Below are positions 26,308 through 35,903 of a stretch of 41,238 nucleotides of DNA, piece by piece; position 1 is the stretch's first letter; the number at the start of each line of letters is the position of its first letter. The position numbers and the translations under genes are program-made. Origin of the DNA: an uncultured Cyclobacteriaceae bacterium (lineage in GTDB: Bacteria > Bacteroidota > Bacteroidia > Cytophagales > Cyclobacteriaceae); assembly GCA_947492745.1 (NCBI GenBank), contig CANLOE010000067.1:1-41238 (forward strand), written 5' to 3'. The notes under the pieces were generated by a model. That model did no database searches. It had not been told where the DNA came from and was given only the letters and a program-made list of their open reading frames with translations.

Positions 26308-27299
26308 CGTGGTACCTCTACCTTTTTAATGATTTCCTTGATGATGTCCTCGGGTTCCAGTCCTTCCATCTCCCGCTCTGCGCTGAGCTGTATGCGGTGG
26401 TTCAGGACAGGGGCCACCACGAACTGTATATCCTCGGGGATAACGAAGTCCCTGCCCTTCATGGCGGCCATGGCCTTTGCGGACTTCATTATGGACAGTG
26501 AGGCACGGGGAGAAGCCCCCAGAAAAAGGTCTCCATTGTTACGGGTATTGTGGATGATATGGGCAATATAATCGATCAGCTCATCCTTGATATGAATCTG
26601 CTCCACCAGCTCTTGGCACTCTTTGATTTTTGCGGCATCCAGCACTGCACCGACCTGATGGCTCTTTTTTCCATCAAAATCCGATTTGAACTGATGCAGT
26701 ATGCGTTTTTCTTCCGACAGACTGGGGTAGTCCAGCTTGATACGGAACAGAAACCGGTCCAGTTGTGCCTCAGGGAGCTTATAGGTCCCTTCCTGTTCTA
26801 TAGGATTCTGGGTAGCGATGACCACAAAAGGTTCTTCCATGGGATAACGCGTTCCATCCGAGGTAATCTGCCGCTCTTCCATCACTTCGAAGAGTGCCGC
26901 TTGTGTTTTAGCGGGGGAGCGATTGATCTCGTCGATGAGCACCACATTGGAGAAAATAGGCCCCTGCTTAAAGGCAAACACCGACTCTTTCATATTGAAC
27001 ACCGTCGTACCGATAACATCGGCGGGCATGAGGTCCGGAGTGAACTGTATACGGGAGTAGTCTACGGCTATGGTCTTTGCCAGTAGCTTTGACGTCAGTG
27101 TCTTTGCTATCCCGGGTACTCCCTCAACGATGACGTGCCCTTTGGTAAACAGTGCTACCAAAAAAAGATCGATCATCTTCTGCTGCCCGATGACCACCTT
27201 TTGCACCTCATTCCTAACCTCTGTGATCAAGCGGTTGTACCGCTCCAGTGGGTTTACCGGATTTGGGGACAGGTCATTGTCTAAATTTTCTTCGCTCAT
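26304..27299 (-). CDS. MoxR-family AAA+ ATPase
   Basis: A 331-aa protein counted from the ATG at 27299. An in-frame TTG 12 bp upstream would overlap the DUF4350 gene and is less likely. Walker A is GVPGIAKT (60-67) and Walker B is VVLIDEINR (119-127), followed by the MoxR-typical SPAKTQAALFEVMEERQIT. Sensor 1 lies in IATQNPIEQEGTY and the arginine region in EAQLDRFLFRI. MoxR ATPases act as chaperones, usually with the DUF58/vWA protein encoded next to them, as here. It starts 2 bp after the DUF4350 stop and ends overlapping DUF58, in the middle of a five-gene operon. Confidence 0.95.
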   Translation of the reverse strand: MSEENLDNDLSPNPVNPLERYNRLITEVRNEVQKVVIGQQKMIDLFLVALFTKGHVIVEGVPGIAKTLTSKLLAKTIAVDYSRIQFTPDLMPADVIGTTVFNMKESVFAFKQGPIFSNVVLIDEINRSPAKTQAALFEVMEERQITSDGTRYPMEEPFVVIATQNPIEQEGTYKLPEAQLDRFLFRIKLDYPSLSEEKRILHQFKSDFDGKKSHQVGAVLDAAKIKECQELVEQIHIKDELIDYIAHIIHNTRNNGDLFLGASPRASLSIMKSAKAMAAMKGRDFVIPEDIQFVVAPVLNHRIQLSAEREMEGLEPEDIIKEIIKKVEVPR

Positions 27300-27301
27300 T
27301 G

Positions 27302-28522
27302 TTATTTGCAATTTTTGTAGAAAAACTCTAATTGTTGATGATAGGCTATCAGTTGCTCGTCGGTCGTATCGTTTTTAAAAGAGAGTAACTTATTGGCCTT
27401 AAAGATAGCATCGATCTTACTACGTTCTATGCCCGATTTGAGGCAGGTCCGTAGTGCCAGCTCATCATCCAGCTCATTGGTCGTGAGTTGATAACGGCTC
27501 CTCAGGTAGGATAGGAAAAGCTTTGTTTTGTGCGCGACGATCTTATCATTGTCCTTTTGCGAAAAGTACAGACGGCCCATCGTTTCGGTAAACTCGATAG
27601 TAGAGTTGATTTTGGAGGGCAGTATCGGGATGGCCCGCTGCTTCCGCTTTGCATAAAAGATAAAATAGACCAGTACCGATATCAAGAACAGGTACCAGGC
27701 CCAGCGTAGGCTCGGAACGGACAGAATGTACTTTAGCGGGCCCTCCGTCTTGTTCGTCTTCTCATTCGTATAGGGTAGTTTGCTGAGTTTGTCCCATAGG
27801 ATATCACCCTCGCCCAGATAGGAGAAAACCCCTTCGGCATGGGCAAAGCCCATAGAGTCCACCATGAAATAATTGGTGAAGACGATAGGATTGGTATGGA
27901 GCAGAAAGAAACCTTCTCCATGTGCCAGTTTTAGATAATTGATATCATTTTCCCACATTCCCAGAACATCGCCCCCTTCCTTTTCGCAGTTGTCCCTGTT
28001 CAAATAACCCCAATCATAACCCGTCGTGTCCCAAGTGGCCTCGAAGGGATAGTGTAGCGTATCATTGGCGTAATTCAAGCTCAAGAGGCCTTTTTTCTGC
28101 CACTGCACATCATGGTACAGGCAGGAGGCGCCCTCGATATTGCCCAATAGATCATAAGGGAAGTTCTTACAGGCAATAAAAGCACTATTGCCCTCATGTA
28201 CGAAGCTCAGTAGAGAATCCATGCCACTCCGATAATAGTAATAATCCTCACCGACAAAAACATAGTTGAGTTTTTTCTTCCCCGTAAGGGCCGGTAGACT
28301 ATCCAGGGGCAGGTCCATCTCGGTCAGTGCTTTCCGATTATGGTCGGACAGTAACTCGAACAGTATATAGGTGCCGAAGGGTTGTCTGTCATCGGCCCGG
28401 TAGGTCTCTACCCAAGAGTACACGGGCGAGGGATTCTTTCCAAAGAGGAAATAGGCAAAAACCAAGAGTATGGCCACTCCCAAAGCAATGTATATACCTG
28501 TTCTGCTATCGATTTTGTTCAC
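27302..28522 (-). CDS. DUF4350 domain membrane protein
   Basis: A 406-aa protein with a GTG start overlapping the DUF4129 stop by 4 bp. An N-terminal membrane helix (about 11-28) is followed by a DUF4350-type extracytoplasmic domain (DRQPFGTYILFELLSD to about 250). A second helix (about 273-291, WAWYLFLISVLVYFIFYA) precedes a cytoplasmic helical tail (about 292-406). No catalytic motif is seen. It is a standard member of the MoxR cluster of Bacteroidota. Function unknown beyond the link to MoxR/DUF58. Confidence 0.85.
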   Translation of the reverse strand: MNKIDSRTGIYIALGVAILLVFAYFLFGKNPSPVYSWVETYRADDRQPFGTYILFELLSDHNRKALTEMDLPLDSLPALTGKKKLNYVFVGEDYYYYRSGMDSLLSFVHEGNSAFIACKNFPYDLLGNIEGASCLYHDVQWQKKGLLSLNYANDTLHYPFEATWDTTGYDWGYLNRDNCEKEGGDVLGMWENDINYLKLAHGEGFFLLHTNPIVFTNYFMVDSMGFAHAEGVFSYLGEGDILWDKLSKLPYTNEKTNKTEGPLKYILSVPSLRWAWYLFLISVLVYFIFYAKRKQRAIPILPSKINSTIEFTETMGRLYFSQKDNDKIVAHKTKLFLSYLRSRYQLTTNELDDELALRTCLKSGIERSKIDAIFKANKLLSFKNDTTDEQLIAYHQQLEFFYKNCK

Positions 28523-29283
28523 CGTGACAGTTGTTGTAAAAAATGTTCGAACCGACCTTTTTCAGCCTGAAAGGCGACCTCATCTAGGGGTACTTCACTA
28601 TACCAGGCTATCTCGTAGTGACGAGTCACTTTCCTGAAGCCATCGATATGTTCATTGTCCCGCATCTCATGGAGATAATGGCTGTTGGTCTTGTCCTTCT
28701 TCCAGCGTATCCATCCTTTTTCCGATAACTGCTGTATGATCATCAGGTAATAGATCCGTACGGCCAATTTGTATTTCCCTTCACGGATGGATTTTTGGAG
28801 CCATTTATCCAGTTCCGACATTTCGGGTTCTTCTTCCGTACCCTGCTCCGGAGTCTCATAGGTCATGGCCGGTTTCGTCTTTTTATTGCTCGGTGATAAG
28901 ATGTCCATTCCCAACAGTTTGAGTGCAAGAAACACCAGTAGTAGGACGAACAGTAGGAGTACCACTATTTTAAAAAGGGACAGTGCCCCTGGGCCGAAGG
29001 AAAAGGACGGGGACCAATCTGCATCACTTTCTTTCTCCTCATAGGTTTCTTCTTCTCCCCGTTCCGTACCGGAGCCATTGGATTTTACTTTCTTTTCGCG
29101 CTTCTTGCTCATCCCTTGACGGTAGTCGAGTCCATCACGGGCCTTTTCCCATTGCTGAACATCAAAAGCCCTGTTCCCCCTCTCTTGCGCCCGGACCAAA
29201 GGCGCAGTCATCACCATCACCATCACAAGAACGGTAGACCTGAGGGCCCTGATAACAATCCGGTCAAATAAGTGAAGTCTCAT
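28519..29283 (-). CDS. DUF4129 domain membrane protein
   Basis: A 254-aa protein. An N-terminal signal or helix (about 12-32) is followed by a charged linker with KKREKK and GEEETYEEKE runs. One membrane helix lies at about 105-125 (IVVLLLFVLLLVFLALKLLG), and a C-terminal DUF4129 domain (about 155-254) has GKYKLAVRIYYLMIIQQLSE and YEIAWYSEVPLD. The ATG overlaps the SpoIIM stop (ATGA), and the stop overlaps the DUF4350 GTG. Translational coupling along the operon is therefore likely. Confidence 0.87.
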   Translation of the reverse strand: MRLHLFDRIVIRALRSTVLVMVMVMTAPLVRAQERGNRAFDVQQWEKARDGLDYRQGMSKKREKKVKSNGSGTERGEEETYEEKESDADWSPSFSFGPGALSLFKIVVLLLFVLLLVFLALKLLGMDILSPSNKKTKPAMTYETPEQGTEEEPEMSELDKWLQKSIREGKYKLAVRIYYLMIIQQLSEKGWIRWKKDKTNSHYLHEMRDNEHIDGFRKVTRHYEIAWYSEVPLDEVAFQAEKGRFEHFLQQLSR

Positions 29284-31091
29284 ATACGTGCAATCAATTG
29301 ATGAAGTCCCTTTGCCTCATTGATCTCCCTGAAACTGAAATACTGAAAGCCCAGCCCCCCCGCGATTATCGGCAGTATCATGGTAAAGCCGAAAGCACTC
29401 GTCAGTAGATTGATCAGTAGCATCAATGTCTGTAGATGCACGAACTCAGCGGAAATGTTCCATTGGATGACCTCCAGATAAAAAGCAATCAGAGGAGAAC
29501 TCATCGCAAAGAACAGTAAGAAAGAGATGAACCCCAGCAGCGCAAAAACGCCCAGCAACTGCATTATATTTCCCAACAAAAGCCGATAGGACCTACCGAT
29601 AGTCCGGTAGATAGGGCGACTTTCGATAAAGCTAAGGCCCATGGTGAAAAAGATAAGCGGATACAGTACCAGTATGAGCAAAAAGCAAAGGGTCCCCTCT
29701 GCAAACAAAGGTAGGTTCAGCAACATTACGGAAAACAACATACTCAAGGCCATATCCCCCTGAAAGAAAAGCCGAACGGATTTTTCATTGGCCCTTTGGG
29801 AAAACCGAAGGTAAAAAGCATATAAGTTCACCGAGACATACAGCGAATTGACAAAATAAAGTATCGGATAAGTGGCATAATCCATCAAACCGGGCAGGGA
29901 CTGGAAAAACCATATCTGATAAGAATCCATCATCGCCCCGCTATAATCCCTGAAAACAAAAAACACGATAGGTACATAGACCAGCGTGCTGATCAGGGCA
30001 ATTCTGATGTAAGAAGTGAAATTCCCCTTACCATAAAGGAACAATTCTTTGAAAATATCGCTATTGTTCCTGATTTTATCGTAAAATTCTATTTTTTCCT
30101 CGGGGCTGGAGGTCGACCGCTTCTCCATAAAGGACTGCATCGGCCTATTTCTGAACTTCACGTAAGGGTAAAGGACAAAGTAGAACAGGATAAAGGCCAG
30201 GGACCCCACTATCACCAGTAGTCTTAGCGCATCGGGAGCTTCTGTATACCGTGTGAAAAAAGACTCTATGGTAGCGGCCAGTACGATGAGCGGTACTATA
30301 CCCAGAAAGAGCTTCAGGCCCTTTCTGGCCGAGACCTGCATCGCTTGCAGTCGGGTATAGGTTCCGGGAAAGACCAGCCCCTTGCCCAGAATAAGACCAG
30401 CGGCCCCGGCGAGGATGATACAGGAAATCTCTATGGTCCCGTGCAGCCATATGGTCAGGAAAGACTCCCGGAAAAGCCCCCTTTCTATAAAAAAATACTG
30501 AAAAGTACCGACCATGATACCATTATAGAACAGGATGGCAGCACTCCCTATGGAAAAGAATATGCCCAATATAAATGTGCGGAAGGAGACCCGCAGATTG
30601 TTCAGCGTGATGCCGAAGAACATGTCCAGTTCGTTCATCTTCTTATAGACGGCCATAGGGTCACCACTTTCGATGTTCTCCATGGTCATCTGCACATACC
30701 CATCGCCCAGAATCGTCCGGCTGAAATTAGGGTCATGGACAGAGGATACGATACCGATGGTCATGGCCAGCACAAAGAGCAGAAGAGCGATGAGCAGTTC
30801 CCGATAGGAAGTATATACCACGGCCGGTAGGCTTTCGGTCCAGAAATTGATGAAAGTACTTTTTTTTATCTTGCGATTTTTATAGACATTGTAAAAGAGT
30901 TGTTGGGCGATATTGTTCAAATATACCCGTATGGATCTATTTTGGTAAAAAGTACGGGAGTAGGAGAGGTCATCGGTGACCTGTATGAAAAGACTGCTCA
31001 GTCGGTCGGGGTTTTTCCGTTCGCTCTGTAGCATACGTTCCAGTTCCATCCATTTTTCTTTGTTTTGTTCTATAAACTTTGTTTCTTTCAT
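29280..31091 (-). CDS. SpoIIM-like integral membrane protein
   Basis: A 603-aa protein. The soluble N-terminus (about 1-95) has MKETKFIEQNKEKWMELERM and the YSRTFYQ segment common to Bacteroidota SpoIIM-like proteins. The SpoIIM region follows (about 95-300; FRTFILGIFFSIGSAAILFY, ERGLFRESFLTIWLHGTIEI), and then further membrane helices to the end, about ten or more in total. The family is named after a sporulation protein, but no sporulation is implied here. It is the first gene of the operon; its start codon lies 17 bp from the divergent RDD gene. Confidence 0.88.
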   Translation of the reverse strand: MKETKFIEQNKEKWMELERMLQSERKNPDRLSSLFIQVTDDLSYSRTFYQNRSIRVYLNNIAQQLFYNVYKNRKIKKSTFINFWTESLPAVVYTSYRELLIALLLFVLAMTIGIVSSVHDPNFSRTILGDGYVQMTMENIESGDPMAVYKKMNELDMFFGITLNNLRVSFRTFILGIFFSIGSAAILFYNGIMVGTFQYFFIERGLFRESFLTIWLHGTIEISCIILAGAAGLILGKGLVFPGTYTRLQAMQVSARKGLKLFLGIVPLIVLAATIESFFTRYTEAPDALRLLVIVGSLAFILFYFVLYPYVKFRNRPMQSFMEKRSTSSPEEKIEFYDKIRNNSDIFKELFLYGKGNFTSYIRIALISTLVYVPIVFFVFRDYSGAMMDSYQIWFFQSLPGLMDYATYPILYFVNSLYVSVNLYAFYLRFSQRANEKSVRLFFQGDMALSMLFSVMLLNLPLFAEGTLCFLLILVLYPLIFFTMGLSFIESRPIYRTIGRSYRLLLGNIMQLLGVFALLGFISFLLFFAMSSPLIAFYLEVIQWNISAEFVHLQTLMLLINLLTSAFGFTMILPIIAGGLGFQYFSFREINEAKGLHQLIARI

Positions 31092-31108
31092 TCACCTAAA
31101 TCGGACTC

Positions 31109-31837
31109 GTGCAGACAATAGAAATCAATACTACGCAAAATGTAATCATAAAGTATGAAATAGCCTATTTAAGAGATCGTATTTTGGCATTTGCCATTGA
31201 TTTTTTAATACTTGTCGGTGCCGCCCTGGTCATCTTGTTTTTTGCAGCACTGTTCATCACCTCAAAAGAAATGATGATGGTCGCGGTCTATATCCTGATG
31301 GTGCCCATCTTTTTCTTTTATTCCCTGGTATCCGAAGTGGTTTATAACGGGCAGTCCATCGGTAAGAAAGCCATGCACCTGAAAATCATGAAAATCGATG
31401 GTAAAGAGCCACAGATAGGAGATTATATGCTGCGCTGGATATTTCGCATGTTGGATATCTATGCTTCCCTGGGCATGCTGGCGACCTTGCTGGTCAGTTC
31501 TTCGGGCAAAGGGCAGCGCCTAGGTGATATCGTGGCCGAGACGACCGTCATCAAGGTGAAGCCCTCTCGGGTCATGACCCTGAGCGATATCCTCATGATC
31601 GGTGAGCTGAAGGACTACGAGGCCAGCTACCCCGAGGTCAGAAAACTTTCCGAGCAGGAAATGGTCATCGTCAAAACCGTGCTGAACCGCTATATCAAAC
31701 ACCCCAATGCAGCCCATGAAGAAGTTATCCTATCCCTGGTCAAACGACTGAAAGAAAAACTGGACATTCAGCCCTTAGAGGGCAATATCCAGTTTTTAAA
31801 GACCCTACTGAATGATTATGTCTACCTGACCCGCTAG
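31109..31837 (+). CDS. RDD-family membrane protein (divergent)
   Basis: A 242-aa protein starting at GTG. The first residues (QTIEINTTQNVIIKYEIAYL) match the usual opening of the RDD protein found in this cluster, which supports the start. The RDD domain lies at about 18-150, with the RDRILAFAIDF motif, membrane helices at about 29-50 and 55-80, and GQSIGKKAMHLKIMKIDG. A soluble tail of about 90 residues follows. Its start lies only 17 bp from the SpoIIM start on the other strand. RDD proteins are small membrane proteins, some linked to ion transport; the role here is unknown. Confidence 0.87.
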   Translation: MQTIEINTTQNVIIKYEIAYLRDRILAFAIDFLILVGAALVILFFAALFITSKEMMMVAVYILMVPIFFFYSLVSEVVYNGQSIGKKAMHLKIMKIDGKEPQIGDYMLRWIFRMLDIYASLGMLATLLVSSSGKGQRLGDIVAETTVIKVKPSRVMTLSDILMIGELKDYEASYPEVRKLSEQEMVIVKTVLNRYIKHPNAAHEEVILSLVKRLKEKLDIQPLEGNIQFLKTLLNDYVYLTR

Positions 31838-31863
31838 ACAATAAGGCTTCGAGCATTCTCCCC

Positions 31864-32328
31864 TTATATCCTATCATCGATTACGTAAGTATCAGAGATG
31901 CGGTCATGCCAGCCCATAGCACCGCTACTGGAGAGCAGGGATAGCGCATTGAAGGGAATGCATCTCGCACATGACCTACCCAGTATAGTTAAAGGAGAAG
32001 GTTTTCTCCCTGAGGGAGTGACCACCTTTGTTTGGGTGACGAGCTTGCCCAGTGTTTTGCCATAGAGCGATTCTGCTACGAGGTAATATACTAAGGCTAT
32101 CGAAAAATTGAGCAGTAAGCTCTCCAGGGTACTATCACCGATAAAGATGTCGCTGGAGTTTAGGATAAGGATAATCTCGATGACGAGCGACATAATATAT
32201 ACGAAGGTCTGATCGATCAAATAATTGACAAAGCGCTTTCCCTTGCCGGCGGCCAATTTGACCAGATCACTTTCATTCCACTCTTGTACATTTAGCGTGG
32301 AGTCGATGACGTTGTCAGCGATATTCAT
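31864..32328 (-). CDS. Second RDD-family membrane protein
   Basis: A 154-aa protein from the ATG at 32328. It has the RDD-like GKRFVNYLIDQTFVY, membrane helices at about 40-58 and 70-88, YGKTLGKLVTQTKVVTPSGR, and an end GWHDRISDTYVI typical of RDD proteins. The frame stays open upstream to an ATG that overlaps the CHAT gene's stop (TGATG). That would add about 75 residues rich in Lys and Cys which do not resemble RDD, so the shorter start is preferred; the longer one is not excluded. It faces the first RDD gene with a 26-bp gap. Confidence 0.8.
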   Translation of the reverse strand: MNIADNVIDSTLNVQEWNESDLVKLAAGKGKRFVNYLIDQTFVYIMSLVIEIILILNSSDIFIGDSTLESLLLNFSIALVYYLVAESLYGKTLGKLVTQTKVVTPSGRKPSPLTILGRSCARCIPFNALSLLSSSGAMGWHDRISDTYVIDDRI

Positions 32329-32549
32329 AGTGGTATTGTTATCGTTTAAAAAATCATTTATAAATACAGGTAAAGACTTGAAAGTAAGTGGTGTATATAA
32401 AAAATACGAAACAATCTTAAAATTGTCATTAGTTTTCCGGCTTAAGCACAATTGACATGGTCGGGTACACCGAGCGTGCAGCTCTGCTGCATGTTTTTTC
32501 TTTTGTACTTTCAGAAGCGCTTCCCTTTCCTTTTTCGTCCTGCTGCCCA

Positions 32550-35435
32550 TCACAACGCTCTCATCATCAGTCTCCGGACAAAAAATACGACCAGTCCCAG
32601 TACGATCAACAATAATAGCGCAAAACCCCATTGAAGCCAGGCGAATTCCTTTTCCAAGGTCAGGCCCGCATTGTCACCGATAACGATCAGCCCGCCCCAG
32701 TAAAAAGGCGACCGTTCACTGCCCGACCGTGAGCGGATATACTTGAGCTTGGCCGCTCTCAAGGCCGCGGATTTGCTCAGGCCACGGTGCAGCCCCGCGT
32801 AGAAATCGACCATGAGGTGACGGCCCGTCTGATCGGTGATGGACCAGAGGGAAGAGACGACACTTTTGGTGCCGGAGTGGAAAAAACCTCTGGCCAGGCT
32901 CATGACACCTTCACCTTTGATGACTTCGCCCAGCGAGGTCTGGCAGCCATTGAGTACTACCATGTCCGACTGGTTCTTCGTGGCATAGATTTCGGCCAGG
33001 GACAGGGTGCCGTCGCTAAAGGCAATCCAGGGCTTGCCCCGCTGCTCTACGCTGGCGTGGGTAGAAAGATGGATGATCTTATAGTCTCCCATCTGTTGTA
33101 GGAAACGGGCCTTGGTCGCGCCCCCGCCCAGTATGATATCACCACCATAGATACCTTTGATTTCTTCGATTTCCTTTTGGCTGAAGCGAAGCCTTGCCAT
33201 CCCCAGTGCTTCGAACTCTACAGGGGCAAACCCCAAAAAACCGTGCTCAGGCCGTCGGGAGAGCTGTTTGTTCAAGGCCAAGTGAGACATAGAATAGGCA
33301 TAGCGCACCTCTACCTCCTCTATGAGGAACTTCGCGTCCGCTCCATTGACGATCAAAGTCTCAAAAGGAATCTGCTGTAGGGTATAATCGGGGATGATGC
33401 AGAGCTTTTTGCCCCGAATCATTGCATGGGCCTTTTCGGGGATCAACTGTTGGAATACCCGATAGGAGAGCATCTGAAAAGCCTTCATCTTCTGAGGGGT
33501 GGACATCACTTGGGAAAGATAAGTGTAGAGTTCCGCTACTGCAGTGTTGAGCCCCTTGGTATCGTCTATAGGAAAGAAAAAAGTGTCCTCTGCCGTGCTG
33601 AGCAGACCATAGCCCTGCTCTTGGCTCAGTATGTACTGGAGTACTGCCTTCTCCCCACTCAGGTAATTTTTCCGGAAATCAGGGTAGGAGAGGATGTCAA
33701 CTTTGTTTTTCAGCTTGGCATAATCGGGAAAGGCGACCATCAGAGAATCCATAAAACGCCGATGCTCCCGCTTATGTGCTTCTACACGGCTCCTCAGTGT
33801 GCCAGTGTTTTCAGTATTTTTTTCTTTTTCGGAGGATTCTTTATCTTCGGCCAGTAGGATATTGCGCTTGAGTTCGAATTCCCGCTTGGCAATGGCCTGG
33901 GGCAGCTGACCGATCTCTTTTGCCTGTTCGTTGCTGATATTCTCTAAAAGTTGCAGGGCCTTGTTTTTCTCCATGAAGTAATAGGCCATCTCGGGCCTGT
34001 CGAGCAAGTGACAGGCTTCGACCGCTTTCAGGTATAGAGAGGCACCTTTGGCCCTCCAGAACAGCTTGGATTGTTGTTCGATACTTTCGAAACGGATGAG
34101 GTCCACCAGCTCATCGGCCAGGGCAAATACCTTCAGGGCCTGCGCTAAGTGATCTTTGTTTTGGTCATAGCGGTAGTACTTTACCCAAGCATTTGCCTGT
34201 TGTACCAAGTAGCCGAGCAGAAAATTCTTCTCCGTGGAGGCTTCCAGGTCTTTCAGTTCGAAGACCTCGTCAAAACGAATGCTCCTATCCCTACCGATGG
34301 AGTAGACAATGGCTTTCTGGTACTGGTACAGCCCTTTTTCAAACTGCTGTTGTGCGATGTGGACATCCCCGAGATTATCATAGGTATCACTATGGCTACT
34401 GTCATAGATCTCCGACCGGTGAAGGTGATATAGTGCCGAGTCCAACTGGCTCAGACCCAGATAAGACCGGGCCAAGCTATTGTGGACGATGGCCAAGTCC
34501 CGTTTTCTTTCCTCGGACAGGGCCTCCAAAGTCTTACGGTGATAGCTGATGGCCCTTTGGAACTCACCGGTTTCCACTAAGCGGTTTCCTTCAATTTGAT
34601 ATAATTGAGCTACCAAGCGACTATTGATAATACCGCTTTGTTGTAAGGTTTCTGTAGCTTTGTCCAGATAGCGTTTGACCTCGCCGGAGTGCTCTTTTAA
34701 CCCCATGAGCGCATAGGTATTGGCAGTCTCCCTGTAGGCACTGATAAGTTCTCTTTGATGGAGCGAATCTTTCTCATAAAAAGAAATCAAATGGGTAAAG
34801 CTGGATAGTCCTTTGTGAAAATCCCCGATGCTATTATAGGTTTTGCCCAGTTCTAGGTAGGCCAGTAGCGTTTTTTTACTTTCCATGCCTAGGTCTATCA
34901 GCTGGATATAGGCATCGATAGCTTCATAAGCTTCTCCCTTCACAGAGTGAAAGTACCCGAGGTTATACAGGCTTTTTTCCAAGGATACCAGCAGCGCGGA
35001 GTCTGCCGGGGCCGCCAATGCCCTTTTTAGGGTAATGGCCTTTTGGGTATACCGTATCGCTGCTGAAAGAGCCTCATCGTCCCCATTGAGCCATTCGCGA
35101 TAGTACCACTGACTGCCCAATCGATGATAGTCTTCGGCCAGTGGTAGGGTAGCTTCCTTACTTTCAATCAGGGAAACGAAAGCATCGATTTTCGATTGTT
35201 TGACCTCCTTATTGGCCGTCGATTGAAGTATCTTCGAGAGTACATCCACAGGCTGAGCGCCGCTCGAAAGGGACATGCAGCAGGTAAGTACCGTATACAG
35301 CCAGACGACAATGTACGCGCTGGATGATGACCGCCCTTTACCGTTTTTGCTCCTTGCTTTCGTGTTGAGGTATGTCCTTGGGCAGCTTCCTCTTTTCGGA
35401 GGATACTGTCGGGATGGATGTTTTATAGCCTTCAT
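32550..35435 (-). CDS. Exported TPR and CHAT-domain protease-like protein
   Basis: A 961-aa protein. A long basic N-terminus leads to a membrane or signal segment (about 40-60, AYIVVWLYTVLTCCMSLSSG). Tetratricopeptide repeats span about 65-460 (LGKTYNSIGDFHKGLSSF, LGDVHIAQQQFEKGLYQY), then a helical region. A C-terminal CHAT domain (about 640-925) carries the clan-CD dyad: His793 in HLSTHAS and Cys831 in VVLNGCQTSLGE, followed by GEGVMSLARGFFHSGTKSVV. A final membrane helix lies at about 938-955. CHAT proteins are caspase-like cysteine peptidases or peptidase-like modules, often with TPR substrate- or partner-binding regions. Both catalytic residues are present, so activity is plausible. The target is unknown. 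Confidence 0.9.
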   Translation of the reverse strand: MKAIKHPSRQYPPKRGSCPRTYLNTKARSKNGKGRSSSSAYIVVWLYTVLTCCMSLSSGAQPVDVLSKILQSTANKEVKQSKIDAFVSLIESKEATLPLAEDYHRLGSQWYYREWLNGDDEALSAAIRYTQKAITLKRALAAPADSALLVSLEKSLYNLGYFHSVKGEAYEAIDAYIQLIDLGMESKKTLLAYLELGKTYNSIGDFHKGLSSFTHLISFYEKDSLHQRELISAYRETANTYALMGLKEHSGEVKRYLDKATETLQQSGIINSRLVAQLYQIEGNRLVETGEFQRAISYHRKTLEALSEERKRDLAIVHNSLARSYLGLSQLDSALYHLHRSEIYDSSHSDTYDNLGDVHIAQQQFEKGLYQYQKAIVYSIGRDRSIRFDEVFELKDLEASTEKNFLLGYLVQQANAWVKYYRYDQNKDHLAQALKVFALADELVDLIRFESIEQQSKLFWRAKGASLYLKAVEACHLLDRPEMAYYFMEKNKALQLLENISNEQAKEIGQLPQAIAKREFELKRNILLAEDKESSEKEKNTENTGTLRSRVEAHKREHRRFMDSLMVAFPDYAKLKNKVDILSYPDFRKNYLSGEKAVLQYILSQEQGYGLLSTAEDTFFFPIDDTKGLNTAVAELYTYLSQVMSTPQKMKAFQMLSYRVFQQLIPEKAHAMIRGKKLCIIPDYTLQQIPFETLIVNGADAKFLIEEVEVRYAYSMSHLALNKQLSRRPEHGFLGFAPVEFEALGMARLRFSQKEIEEIKGIYGGDIILGGGATKARFLQQMGDYKIIHLSTHASVEQRGKPWIAFSDGTLSLAEIYATKNQSDMVVLNGCQTSLGEVIKGEGVMSLARGFFHSGTKSVVSSLWSITDQTGRHLMVDFYAGLHRGLSKSAALRAAKLKYIRSRSGSERSPFYWGGLIVIGDNAGLTLEKEFAWLQWGFALLLLIVLGLVVFFVRRLMMRAL

Positions 35436-35573
35436 ATTCGGGGCAAATATAGATAAATCTATAATGGTGATGGTATACCGAGGGATTTCGGAAAAGAACT
35501 ATGGAAAAAGCAAACCGATAGATAGGCTTGCTTTTTCCGAGGGTAAAATAGGATGAGGCGATGGCCTACATTA

Positions 35574-35903
35574 TCCCAAAATGTTCGTTGGAACTTCGTC
35601 ATGAGGACTTAAATGGCTATAAATCAGTGCGTTTTCTTGGGTTCAGCGTAGCACCGCTACGGTGAATTCAAAAAACGCATTCAGTTACTGATTTGAAGCC
35701 AGTTATACAAATTTGGGTTTTAAATGTCGTATAAGATTCCGCGGGTCATTTTGGTATCCATCAAGGCGATAACCGCAGGGATAGCAGCGCTATCGCGAGG
35801 ATTGTCAACGCAGAGTGAAGCAAAATGAACAGGAAGATAGGCGATATTTAAAAGCTAAGTTTGTATTAAGTCCGGAATAGATTTTCTAATGGACATTTTG
35901 GGA
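35574..35903 (-). repeat. Family C-type element on the subtilase stop codon, split by A
   Basis: The ends are TCCCAAAATGTTCGTTGGAA and TTTTCTAATGGACATTTTGGGA. Interior matches to C in reverse: GGACTTAAAT, AAATCAG, TAGCACCGCTACGGTGAATT, AAAAAAC. It is 167 bp without A. It is flanked by TTA at 35571-35573 and 35904-35906; the latter is the subtilase stop codon. Confidence 0.83.
35706..35865 (+). repeat. Family A element inserted in C-type element
   Basis: 160 bp, TACAAATTTGGG to AAGTTTGTA. It is flanked by TTA at 35703-35705 and 35866-35868. The C position hit is the homologous one to that at the window's left edge. Confidence 0.87.

Larger units (their letters stand above)
35436..35903. other. 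Intergenic region filled by a C element carrying A
   Basis: Most of these 468 bp are the C-type element at 35574-35903 with its inner A copy. The upstream promoter part of the CHAT gene is confined to about 35436-35573. Confidence 0.7.

Noticed and set aside
29280-31091. Evidence for sporulation from the SpoIIM-like gene
   Set aside because: The family is widespread in non-sporulating Bacteroidota within this cluster, and no other sporulation gene is present.
32329-32553. N-terminal extension of the second RDD protein, coupled to the CHAT gene by a TGATG overlap
   Set aside because: The extra 75 residues are unlike RDD starts and the DNA becomes AT-rich like an intergenic region. The ATG at 32328 is preferred, though the coupled start remains possible.
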